DNA from: a virus
Length of the DNA: 24,002 nt
Direction: 5' to 3' (one strand)
Virus record (IMG/VR): IMGVR_UViG_3300049440_000047
Coordinates: 1-24,002 of that record
Program-made: the position numbers and the translations under genes
In this document: positions 14,836-23,369 of the stretch, piece by piece
Numbering within the stretch: the first letter of the stretch is position 1
How the letters are laid out: every line of letters begins with the position of its first letter
Notes under the pieces: generated by a model
What the model was told of the DNA's origin: nothing
Seen by the model: the letters and a program-made list of their open reading frames with translations, nothing else
The model's database searches: none

Positions 14836-15860
14836 TGGCGTGGAACTTCGGGGACAGCTTCGACCTGTATGCGGCGGCGGCTGATGCCGCCAACGGCTAT
14901 TGGGATAGCTATACGGCTGGTTATACTCTTATAGCCGGTAGGTTTTCCGGCAGCCAAGCAGTCAATCTTGCCGGCACATTTAACTTGGTCAAGACCAGCG
15001 GCGTAAACGACGCCGTGCATCACTTTGTTTGCTCTTTCAATCAAACGGCGGCAATCTCCGGCTCTACCCTCGCTGGTTACTTTGAGCTGTTTGATGGTGC
15101 GACGGCACAGTGCAGCGTGGTGTTCCGTTCGGATGGTGCGATTTTGTTGACCTCTGGCGCTCCAGCGGGGACGGTATTAGCGACCTACACCGGGGCGTTT
15201 CCGGTGACTAACACTTGGTATGCTTTCGAGATCGAGGTCGTCATCAACAACACGACCGGTAGCTTCACGGTCCGTAAGAATGGCAACACCGTCGCTGATT
15301 TTACCGCGTCGGGCCTGAACACCCGTAACTCAGCCAACAACTACGCGAACAAATTGCAGTTCGGCTCAGCGGGCGCTACCAATCAGAGGATTGACGATCT
15401 GTTCTGGCGCTCCGACGCATCGTCGGTGGCGTGGCTGGGCGACATCCGCTGTTTCACCAGAATGCCAGCGAGCGATGCCAGCGTGCAGTTCTCGCGACTG
15501 GGTGGCGCCACGAACTTTTCGCAGGTGAACGAGGCGCACCAAGATGGCGCCACCTCCTACGTCTACGACAGCACTGCCGGTGACGCGGATTTCTATGGCA
15601 TCGGCACCATTGCCTCGACACCGGCCAGCACGATTGCGGTCACCACTCGCGGCTACATGCAGAAATCCGACGCCGGCTCGCGCACCGCCGCCGTGCAGCT
15701 CAAGTCAGGCGCGACGACCGTGGCCTCGCCGACGCTCACGCTAACCACCTCGGGCTGGCTGTGGGCGTGGCGCACCGACACGGTCGATCCAAACACCAGC
15801 GCGGCGTGGACAGCGGCGGCGGTGAACGCGGCGACGATCGGCCCGGTCGTGGTGACGTAG
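14835..15860 (+). CDS. Lectin-like tail appendage protein
   Basis: A 341-residue, beta-rich protein. The N-terminal FGDSFDLYAAAADAANGYWDS is a recurrent opening of phage appendage proteins with a concanavalin-A/LamG-like sandwich (about 1-195). Supporting patterns are the alternating strands with WYAFEIEVVINNTTGSFTVR and IDDLFW. The C-terminal half (about 205-341) is a second beta domain with many Thr/Ser/Ala. The ATG overlaps the fibre stop (TGATG). It probably binds host surface glycans, inferred from fold resemblance; no direct evidence. Confidence 0.66.
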   Translation: MAWNFGDSFDLYAAAADAANGYWDSYTAGYTLIAGRFSGSQAVNLAGTFNLVKTSGVNDAVHHFVCSFNQTAAISGSTLAGYFELFDGATAQCSVVFRSDGAILLTSGAPAGTVLATYTGAFPVTNTWYAFEIEVVINNTTGSFTVRKNGNTVADFTASGLNTRNSANNYANKLQFGSAGATNQRIDDLFWRSDASSVAWLGDIRCFTRMPASDASVQFSRLGGATNFSQVNEAHQDGATSYVYDSTAGDADFYGIGTIASTPASTIAVTTRGYMQKSDAGSRTAAVQLKSGATTVASPTLTLTTSGWLWAWRTDTVDPNTSAAWTAAAVNAATIGPVVVT

Positions 15861-15862
15861 CG

Positions 15863-16741
15863 GTGGCCAACACCACCTGGAACCCTGCCGATAAGAGCGC
15901 GAATATCACGCTGTCGAATGGCAACCTGAGCATAAGCACCACGACCACTGTGGACTCCGGTGTGCGTTCGACGACATCAATAACGACAGGCGCGAAAGTT
16001 TACTTCGAGATTACGTGGTTCATCACCAGCAGCGGGGCGGATACGTCGTGCGGTATAGCGACCTCCGCAGCAGTCCTGGGTGCCATGGGCAACACGACGC
16101 TCGGCGGGTTGTTTGTCTATCCTGCCGGAAGCGTCTACTTCAATGGCGCATCGCAGCCCTTCGCCATACCTGCGCCTGGGTCTGGCGGTATTTATTGCCT
16201 TGCGATTGATCTGGTGAACTCGCGTGCCTGGGTGCGGCTGAACAACGGCAATTGGAATAACTCAGGCACGGCCAACCCGACGACCAATGTGGGTGGCGTC
16301 GATATTTCGGGGTTGTTCCCCGCTAACGCTGCTTTCGTCGCCATGACGACTCAGCAAGTTCTTAGCCCGCTGGCAACCGTCAACTTCGGCGCATCAAGTT
16401 TCTCTTATACTGTCCCGAGCGGTTTTGCCGCCTGGAATTTTGTCGCGGTAACCAACGCGCTCGCCACACAGGCCGCCGCCGAGCACTGGCTCACCACCAA
16501 CCCACAGGAACAGGTCACCCAGGTCGCTATCGAGCACTGGGCGTCGTTGGCGATCGTGCCGCCGGTCGGTGCTTCCTACGCGCTTCCAGCGAGCCGCGCC
16601 GGCATCGGCTCCGCTGTGCTGTGGCAGACCACCGCCAACACATATGCAGTGCCGCTGAGCGCGATCGTCGCTGAGGCGACCGCAGCGCCGCCACCACCCG
16701 TCAGTGGTGGTGCACAGGCGCGCGTGATGGTACTGGCGTAG
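15863..16741 (+). CDS. SPRY-domain virion protein
   Basis: A 292-residue protein starting with GTG at 15863 (MANTTWNPADKSANITLSNG), two bases after the previous stop. The frame is open further upstream, but that part overlaps the preceding gene and is Arg/Gly/Asp-rich, unlike a real N-terminus. Residues about 5-195 match a SPRY-type sandwich: TLSNGNLS, KVYFEITW, a Gly-rich CLAIDLVNSRAWVRLNNG core and the closing VNFGASSFSYTVPSGFAAW. The C-terminal part is Ala-rich and has two EHW motifs. SPRY domains are protein or ligand-binding modules and occur in phage tail proteins; a receptor-binding role is inferred. Confidence 0.72.
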   Translation: MANTTWNPADKSANITLSNGNLSISTTTTVDSGVRSTTSITTGAKVYFEITWFITSSGADTSCGIATSAAVLGAMGNTTLGGLFVYPAGSVYFNGASQPFAIPAPGSGGIYCLAIDLVNSRAWVRLNNGNWNNSGTANPTTNVGGVDISGLFPANAAFVAMTTQQVLSPLATVNFGASSFSYTVPSGFAAWNFVAVTNALATQAAAEHWLTTNPQEQVTQVAIEHWASLAIVPPVGASYALPASRAGIGSAVLWQTTANTYAVPLSAIVAEATAAPPPPVSGGAQARVMVLA

Positions 16742-18271
16742 ATGGCTGACTGGTACGTCTCATCGGCCGCCTGGACCGCCATCGCGCAGTTCGCGGTGAG
16801 CGGCGTCTACACCGTCGGGCAGATCGTGCGGCCGCTCACGGCGCCTGCATTCAATGCGCAGTATGCGTTCCGTTGCACCACGGCGGGCACCTCGAGCACC
16901 GAACCGGCGTGGCCGGGCGGCAACAACACCACGGTTACGACCGGTGGTGCGACATTCACCAACGTCACGGGGCAGAGCACCTACGGGTGGGGCGCAGCGG
17001 CCGGCAATCTCCTCTGTATCTCTGCCAATGGATCGGGCGGCACTCGGTTTGCGGTCGGCGACCGGGCTTTCCTGTCCAGCGATCACAGCGAGACAACCAC
17101 ATCGATCATCTATGCCCTATCCGGTTCCGGCGCGTATGGCGTGATCTCGGTCATCTCCGTCAATCGCGCCGGGTCGGTGCCGCCAGCTGCGGCCGACGCC
17201 CTATCTGGAGCAGCTATCACCATCACGAGCGGTATTTTCTATTTAGACCCGTACGTCAGCACCTATTGGCAGGGCGTGACGTTTACTCTTGGGGGCACCG
17301 GAACGACCATTTCATTCGGCAACGCCGGGAATAAGACCCTATACTTCAAGAACTGCGCTTTCATATTCACCACGAGCACCACCACCGCCAATATAAACTG
17401 CGGTAATTCCTGTGCGGTTACCTTCGACAGCACCACGGTGACATTCAACGCCGCCGGACAACGCTTCGCCATAGGCGGCGCCAGCTATCCTATTGATTTC
17501 AAGTGGATCAACACGCCATCGGCGTTATCGGGGACCGTGCCGACAAACCTATTCGTGGGGGGAAACCAGATATACCCGGTCGTAGTAACGTGCCGAGGAG
17601 TGGATTTGAGCGCTCTGACTACGACGCTTTATTACGGTGTTGGCAACGCCAATTGGGCAAAGGTTTTGCTAGATAGTTGTCGTATCGCTTCGGGTATGGT
17701 GAGACTTGGAATTACGTCTTATGTCATTTGCTCTGATGAAGTCGAGCTGGTCAACTGCTTCGACGGCACCAACATCCTCTCGGAGCGGCACACCCCGGCT
17801 GGCGACGTCACCACCGACAAATCGACCACCATGGTCGGCGGCGCGCAGGACGATGTCGGACTCTACTCGATCAAGCTGGTGTCCAGCTCGCGCAGCGATC
17901 CCTTCACGATGACGCTCGACAGCTTCTGGATGGATGTCGAACTCACCACGACCGGCGCCCCGCGCACCGCGACCGTGGAGATCATCAGCAGCGCCAGCCT
18001 GAACAACACCGACATCAACCTGATGCTGGAATACCAGGGCACAACCGGCTCTTCGCTCGGCGCCTTCGCCTACAGCCTGCCGAGCCCACTGACACCATCG
18101 GCCGCCGTCCCGACCTCCACAGTGACCTGGAACAACATGCCGTCGACACCGGTCAAGCAACACCTCCAGGTGACGTTCACGCCGCAGGTGGCAGGGCGGG
18201 TGCGTGGTATCGTGCGCCTGGGGAAGGTCAGCACCACAGTGTGGGTCAACCCGCAGATCATCATCACGTAG
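16742..18271 (+). CDS. Tail appendage protein, possible beta-helix adhesin
   Basis: A 509-residue protein whose ATG directly follows the previous stop. The N-terminal 80 residues (DWYVSS, YTVGQIVRPL, AFRCTTAGTS, EPAWPG) match a small module that occurs at the start of many phage tail proteins. Residues about 100-360 show repeated short strands with Asn/Gly/Thr turns that read like a right-handed parallel beta-helix; no enzyme active site is apparent. The C-terminal part (about 365-509) is a beta sandwich ending WVNPQIII. Function is probably surface binding. Ten bases separate it from the next gene, whose ribosome site overlaps this stop. Confidence 0.64.
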   Translation: MADWYVSSAAWTAIAQFAVSGVYTVGQIVRPLTAPAFNAQYAFRCTTAGTSSTEPAWPGGNNTTVTTGGATFTNVTGQSTYGWGAAAGNLLCISANGSGGTRFAVGDRAFLSSDHSETTTSIIYALSGSGAYGVISVISVNRAGSVPPAAADALSGAAITITSGIFYLDPYVSTYWQGVTFTLGGTGTTISFGNAGNKTLYFKNCAFIFTTSTTTANINCGNSCAVTFDSTTVTFNAAGQRFAIGGASYPIDFKWINTPSALSGTVPTNLFVGGNQIYPVVVTCRGVDLSALTTTLYYGVGNANWAKVLLDSCRIASGMVRLGITSYVICSDEVELVNCFDGTNILSERHTPAGDVTTDKSTTMVGGAQDDVGLYSIKLVSSSRSDPFTMTLDSFWMDVELTTTGAPRTATVEIISSASLNNTDINLMLEYQGTTGSSLGAFAYSLPSPLTPSAAVPTSTVTWNNMPSTPVKQHLQVTFTPQVAGRVRGIVRLGKVSTTVWVNPQIIIT

Positions 18272-18280
18272 GAGCGCGGC

Positions 18281-19960
18281 ATGGCCTCCAGCGGCGATTA
18301 CAGCTTCAACCCATCTACCTACCAGATCATCACGGGTGCGCTGCGGCTGCTCGGCGCCGTCCAATCCGGTGAAGCGCCGCCGGCCGAGGAATACGAAGAC
18401 GCGCTCGCCTCGCTGAACGGCCTGATCCATGCATGGCAGACCAACAATCTGCATGTCTGGACGCAGAGCACGGTCGACGTGCCGCTAGTCGCCGGGCAGA
18501 CCTCCTACCAGATCGGCATCGGCTCCACCGACCTGCCGCTCGTCCCCAGGCCGCTGAAGGTCACCGAGGGGCGTCTCGTGGTCGGCGCTGAGGAGGAGCC
18601 GCTGATCCCGATGTCGCGCTGGGACTATGCCAACCTGTCCAACAAGACGAGTCCGCCGGGACCGCCAGCCCAGTACTTCTACGATCCGCAACTGCCCTAT
18701 GGCGTCCTGACGGTCTATCCGACTCCGGCTGTCACCGGGCTTGTCCGAATCGTTGCCCAGCGCCCGCTGCAGTCGTTCGACACCCAGCGCGACACCGCTG
18801 ACATCCCGCAGGAGTGGGTCAGCGCACTGCGCTTCTCCCTCGCTGTGGAGCTGGGACCGGAATACGACACGCCAGCCGAGCGGATGAAGATCCTCAAGGA
18901 GCTGGCCGACGAGAAGCTCAAGGTCGTGCAGGGCTGGGACACCGAGCCGCAGGGCACCACCACCCTGCCGTTCTCCCAGGCGGTCTACCAGCTCATCGCA
19001 GGTGCGCTCCGGCTGTGCGGTGGCTGCGGCGCACAGGAGACCCCAACCCTCGGCCTGATCAACAACGGCTTCTATGCGCTCAACAGCATGGTACAGAGCT
19101 GGCAGGGCCTCGGCATCCACCTCTGGACCGAGCGCGACGCCATCCTGTTCCTGCAGCCCGGGCAGCGGATCTACCGCATCGGCGTGGACTCACCCGACCA
19201 CTGCTGCGCCTCCAACGCCTGGAGGCAGACCTACCTGACCACCGTCGCCGCGGCCGGTGCCACCACCCTGGCGGTCAACGCGATCACCGGCATCCTGGCC
19301 GGCGACCACATTGCCGTGGCGCTCGACGCCACCGCGACCCAGCAGGCCAGCTACTTCTGGACCATCGTCTCCACCATCGGCTCAGGCACCGTCACCCTGG
19401 CCTCTGGGCTGCCCTCACAGGCCACTGCCGGCGCCAGGGTGATCTCCTACACCGACGACCTGCCGCGGCCCCTGAAGGCCCCTGCGGCCCGCCGCATCGT
19501 GTATGCCGGCAACCTCGGCATACCCACCAAGATCGAGACACCGGTCACGGTCTACAGCCGGATCGACTACAGCTTCCAGACCAACAAGGACGCGCCAGGG
19601 CAGGTGACCGGGTTCTTCTTCGACCCGCAGCTGGGCTTCGCTGAGGTGTCGACATGGCCCACCCCAGGCGATCCCAACCAAGCCCTGCAGTTCACGGCGC
19701 AGCTACCGCTCACCACCTTCGCCGACCTCACCACCGCGGACAACTTTCCGGTCGAGTGGAACAATGCGCTGCGCTTCTGCCTCGCGGTCGAGCTGTGGCC
19801 GGAGCATTCAGAGCGTCGCGCCGCTCTCAAGGCCGACTACAACATCCAGCTACTGAAGGGTCTCGCCGACGAGAAGCTCATGAACGCCCGCGCGTGGGAT
19901 CGTGAGCCGGAAAGCGTATACTTCGGGGTGCAGAGCTACTCCGACACCCGGAACACCTGA
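18281..19960 (+). CDS. P22 gp4-like tail adaptor, internally duplicated
   Basis: gp4 of P22 binds under the portal after packaging and starts tail assembly. Here one 559-residue protein carries two gp4-like units. Paired motifs are YQIITGALRLLG (14-25) and YQLIAGALRLCG (236-247), YDPQL (134-138) and FDPQL (447-451), ALRFSLAVELGPEY (182-195) and ALRFCLAVELWPEH (496-509), and LADEKL (208-213 and 528-533). The second unit has an inserted beta domain at about 316-390 (AGATTLAVN, GDHIAVALD, VTLASGLP). P22 gp4 is about 166 residues. AGGAG overlaps the preceding stop and precedes the ATG. The stop overlaps the next start. Family call is strong; the oligomer formed by the double version is unknown. 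Confidence 0.85.
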   Translation: MASSGDYSFNPSTYQIITGALRLLGAVQSGEAPPAEEYEDALASLNGLIHAWQTNNLHVWTQSTVDVPLVAGQTSYQIGIGSTDLPLVPRPLKVTEGRLVVGAEEEPLIPMSRWDYANLSNKTSPPGPPAQYFYDPQLPYGVLTVYPTPAVTGLVRIVAQRPLQSFDTQRDTADIPQEWVSALRFSLAVELGPEYDTPAERMKILKELADEKLKVVQGWDTEPQGTTTLPFSQAVYQLIAGALRLCGGCGAQETPTLGLINNGFYALNSMVQSWQGLGIHLWTERDAILFLQPGQRIYRIGVDSPDHCCASNAWRQTYLTTVAAAGATTLAVNAITGILAGDHIAVALDATATQQASYFWTIVSTIGSGTVTLASGLPSQATAGARVISYTDDLPRPLKAPAARRIVYAGNLGIPTKIETPVTVYSRIDYSFQTNKDAPGQVTGFFFDPQLGFAEVSTWPTPGDPNQALQFTAQLPLTTFADLTTADNFPVEWNNALRFCLAVELWPEHSERRAALKADYNIQLLKGLADEKLMNARAWDREPESVYFGVQSYSDTRNT

Positions 19961-21657
19961 TGCCCCAGGTCCAGGACTGGATCGCGCAGAGTTACACCAC
20001 GAACTCCCTGCCGCTGAACGCGAGCAGGGTCGTGAATATGTTCGCCGAGATGGAGATACCCGACGCCCGCAGCAAGGCGAACATCGGCATCTTCATGCAC
20101 CCGGGCACCGCACCGTTCGCCAACTGCGGCAGCGGTCCGATCATCGCCTTCACCACCATGGGCGGCCTCGTCTATGCACTGACCGGCGACAGCCTGTTCC
20201 GCATCGAGCACAACGGCGTCGCGACATACCTCGGGCACACCTCGGTCAGCACCAACGGCTGCAGCGTCGACAACAACGGCACCACGATCTGCTGGGTCGA
20301 TGGCGTCACCGGCTGGACCTACAACACCACGACCGGTGTGCATCAGATCACCGACATCAACTTCTTCCCGTCCAACACCGTCACCTACTTCGACACCTAT
20401 TTCGTGTTCGTGCGCAAAGGCACGCAGCAGTTCTTCATCTCGCCGCCGCAGTGGAACGGCACCGACCCACTCGATGGCGCGATGTTCGCCAGCAAGGAAG
20501 CCACCAGCGATCTCGCCGTCGCCGCGGCCAACAGCCATGAGCAGCTGTTCATCTGCGGCGAGAAGCGCATCGAGGTGTGGTTCGACGCCGGCAACCCGAC
20601 ACCGCAGTTCCCGTTCTCGCGCAGCTCAGGTGCCCTGGTGCAGCGCGGGCTGATGGCGCCATACAGCCTCGTGCTGGAGGACAACACGCTGTTCTTCTTC
20701 GGCGACGATCTGGTGTTCTACAAGCTCAACGGCTTCGTGCCGGAGCGGCAGAGCAATCACGCGATCGAGGCGCAGTGGGCGAAATACGGCGGGCACTTCT
20801 ACACCAAGGCGTTCGCCTACACGGTGATGGGTCACAAGATGATCGCCCTCACCTTCCCCTCTGCCAAGGCAACCTGGGTGCTGGATCTGGCGACCAAGCG
20901 CTGGCACGAGCGCGAGAGCTGGACCGCCGACAACCACGACAGCTCGATCGGTCGCTGGCGCGTCAACTGCGTGCTGAATAACAGCTCGTCGATCGAGCGC
21001 TATCCCGAGCTGCTGCTGGGCGACAGTCTGTCCGGTCGGGTCGACCAGCTGAACAACAACGTGTTCACCGAGTTCGGCCAGACCATGCGTGCGCTGGTGG
21101 TTGGACCGCCGCTGCATAGCGACCGACGCCGCGTGTTCATGAAGAAGTTCGAGATCGACGTCGAGAGCGGTGTCGGTGCGCCCTACACCCAGCAGGTGCT
21201 GAACGAGTTCTGCCCGGCCGCCATCAGCATGACAACGCCGACCCAGATCGCGACACCAGGGCCATTGCTCGGGCTGCCGGCGACCTACAGCAACTTCGTG
21301 TTCAGCGACTGGGTGTATCTGCCGAACGACGGCACAGTCCGCGGCCTGACGTTCGGCAACAACAACCTGACGATCGATATCGCCAACAACACCAGCAGCG
21401 CAGGCGCCAACCAGATCATCGTGAAGGCCAATGACGCCAGCGGCGTTGCGATCCTCGATGCCGAGTATCAGTGGTCGGCCTGGAGCAACTGGGTGTGGGT
21501 CGGCATCACCTGCGACACAGCAACGCACCAGCTGCAGTGCTGGGTCAGCACGGCCGGTTATGGCGACACGCAGCTGACAGCGGCGTCGCTGACGTGGTCC
21601 AGCACCAACCCGATCGGCAACGACGGTTCGGTCTGGTCGCTGGTCCCGACGAGCTGA
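19960..21657 (+). CDS. P22 gp10-like tail hub protein, N-terminal part, with lectin-like C-terminus
   Basis: gp10 forms the tail hub below gp4 and closes the channel. Residues about 1-410 match this family: ASRVVNMFAEME, the GGLVYALTGDSLFRI strand, DTYFVFV, LFICGEKRIEVW, ALVQRGLMAPYSL and a propeller-like order ending KKFEIDVESGVG (about 395-406). In typical gp10 proteins a C-terminal block of the SDDGxxTWS...GQY..R..W type follows at once. Here it is replaced by a LamG/concanavalin-like domain (about 415-565, FSDWVYLPNDGTVRG, WVGITCDTATHQLQCW). The missing block lies at the end of the next gene. ATG overlaps the preceding stop (TGATG). Confidence 0.82.
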   Translation: MPQVQDWIAQSYTTNSLPLNASRVVNMFAEMEIPDARSKANIGIFMHPGTAPFANCGSGPIIAFTTMGGLVYALTGDSLFRIEHNGVATYLGHTSVSTNGCSVDNNGTTICWVDGVTGWTYNTTTGVHQITDINFFPSNTVTYFDTYFVFVRKGTQQFFISPPQWNGTDPLDGAMFASKEATSDLAVAAANSHEQLFICGEKRIEVWFDAGNPTPQFPFSRSSGALVQRGLMAPYSLVLEDNTLFFFGDDLVFYKLNGFVPERQSNHAIEAQWAKYGGHFYTKAFAYTVMGHKMIALTFPSAKATWVLDLATKRWHERESWTADNHDSSIGRWRVNCVLNNSSSIERYPELLLGDSLSGRVDQLNNNVFTEFGQTMRALVVGPPLHSDRRRVFMKKFEIDVESGVGAPYTQQVLNEFCPAAISMTTPTQIATPGPLLGLPATYSNFVFSDWVYLPNDGTVRGLTFGNNNLTIDIANNTSSAGANQIIVKANDASGVAILDAEYQWSAWSNWVWVGITCDTATHQLQCWVSTAGYGDTQLTAASLTWSSTNPIGNDGSVWSLVPTS

Positions 21658-21665
21658 GCCGTAAC

Positions 21666-23369
21666 ATGACAACGACACTTTCCTACACTCTGGAGACGGT
21701 GGCGCCGACAGACCCCAACTTTCCGATCCCGCCCGGCTACACGGCCGACCTCTACCGACAGACCTTCGACTTCGGCAGGAATTGGTTCTATTCGCCCGTC
21801 TCCAGCAGCCCGAATGGCGGCATCGTGGTCACCGACCTGTCCTCGATGGCGGTCATCAAGACGGCGACGCTCAATGAGATGTATGCCGGCACACCCTACG
21901 GATACCCGGCCGGCTCACCGCCTTCGCAAACCATCTATGACCTCGCTGCGGCCGACGACAGCGATCTTTACATCCTGATGGACAATGGCATCGGCGGTCT
22001 GGTGACCGGCGAGTTCTGCCGCTTCACTCGCGTCAACCCGGTGACGATGAAAGTGACTGGCGAGTTCTACTCGTCTAATTCCTTCCCGCCGCCGATCAAC
22101 TGCGTGATGCCAAGTCAACCGGGTAGCACAGTCAACATGACGGCGACCCGCACCATCGTCGCCTATAAAACCAATGGCGCCCTGGATGTGGGGCCGCAGA
22201 TCATGGATGGCACCGGCATGGCGCCGATCGGCATGGGGCCGACGCCGTTCTATGACGGCCATCAGGTCTACCTGACCGCCGGAGCGAGACACGGCGACGG
22301 CAGCTGCGACTTCGTGATGGTCAACCCTGACTACAATGGCACGTCTGGCAACATCCAGATGTGGCGCATCAAAGTGTCGAACAGCCTCGTCATCACCAGC
22401 ACCCACACCGGCACGACGAACACGCTGTCATTCATCCCATACACCGGACACCTGTATGTCGCCCAAGTGGACTACGACACCACGAACGACGCGATCATCA
22501 TGCTGGTCACCAATAGCAGCGTTCCTACCGGTCCACCGGTCTGGGTCGTCTCGGCGAACTATGACGGCTCAATCAACTGGCAGCGCGGGCCATACGACGA
22601 CATCGGCATCCCCTACAGCAGGGGTCAGTCGAACCTGACCGGCACCACGTATACGTTCGGCCGCAGCGACATGCTGAATGTGCTCGACACCGCGACCGGC
22701 AACACACTCTTCACCGGCAGCATCAACCCTGAGGGCACCTTCGCTGGCTCGTACTATCGTGTGTGGGACGCCTCACGGAACGCCTACTGGACCTACGGCA
22801 ATTCGCGCGGGTTCATACGGATCAACTTCCACACAGACACCCAGACCCTGACCGATGCCGAGCTGGTGTTCAGCGACACGCCCGGCTTCGTCGATCTCTC
22901 GGTGGTAGCGAACCGGCGCAGGTTCATCGCCACAAGCGGCACGCCAGCCTGGATGGAGAACAACGCGGCGATCGCCTTCGCCGGCCAAGTGCCACCGGTC
23001 TACCTCTCGGTCGCTGGCGGCCTCCCCAACACCTTCGCCAGCAACAACGGGGCCGGCGGTCCCTTCGCCATCAGCAACGGCCCCCTCACCCTCGCGGGCG
23101 GCCCGGGCTGCTCGCCCTACTTCATCACCGAGGCGGCCGGACCGACCTCAAAGCCGCAATGGCGGCTGTCGGTCAGCGACGATGGCTCACGGACCTGGAG
23201 CACGCTGGTGAAGCCACGCGACATCGGTGCCACCGGGCAATACAAGACGCGGCTGCGTTGGCTGAAGATGGGGCACTTCCGGCAGCGCTCGATCAAGCTG
23301 GAGTGCACCGATCCGGTGCGGCGCAACATCATCGGCATCTACCTCGACGATGAGCAGGGCATGGCCTGA
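21666..23369 (+). CDS. Propeller-like virion protein carrying the missing gp10 C-terminal block
   Basis: The ATG at 21666 follows the previous stop by eight bases; no good Shine-Dalgarno is visible, so coupling is likely. The frame is open further back, but that is a shadow of the gp10-like gene. The 567-residue protein has about 480 residues of beta-propeller-like repeats (IVVTDLSSMAVI, WVVSANYDGSINW, MLNVLDTATGNTLFTG, FIRINFHTDTQTL). The last 70 residues (about 497-567) are different: WRLSVSDDGSRTWS, GATGQYKTRLRW, MGHFRQRSIKLECTDPV. That is the conserved C-terminal block of gp10-family hubs. It probably assembles with the preceding protein to complete the hub, with the propeller exposed. 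The stop overlaps the next start. Confidence 0.76.
   Translation: MTTTLSYTLETVAPTDPNFPIPPGYTADLYRQTFDFGRNWFYSPVSSSPNGGIVVTDLSSMAVIKTATLNEMYAGTPYGYPAGSPPSQTIYDLAAADDSDLYILMDNGIGGLVTGEFCRFTRVNPVTMKVTGEFYSSNSFPPPINCVMPSQPGSTVNMTATRTIVAYKTNGALDVGPQIMDGTGMAPIGMGPTPFYDGHQVYLTAGARHGDGSCDFVMVNPDYNGTSGNIQMWRIKVSNSLVITSTHTGTTNTLSFIPYTGHLYVAQVDYDTTNDAIIMLVTNSSVPTGPPVWVVSANYDGSINWQRGPYDDIGIPYSRGQSNLTGTTYTFGRSDMLNVLDTATGNTLFTGSINPEGTFAGSYYRVWDASRNAYWTYGNSRGFIRINFHTDTQTLTDAELVFSDTPGFVDLSVVANRRRFIATSGTPAWMENNAAIAFAGQVPPVYLSVAGGLPNTFASNNGAGGPFAISNGPLTLAGGPGCSPYFITEAAGPTSKPQWRLSVSDDGSRTWSTLVKPRDIGATGQYKTRLRWLKMGHFRQRSIKLECTDPVRRNIIGIYLDDEQGMA

Noticed and set aside
20626-21678. 350-codon minus-strand open frame opposite the gp10-like gene
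   Set aside because: Arg/Val/His-rich shadow of a conserved gene; no support from motifs or neighbours.
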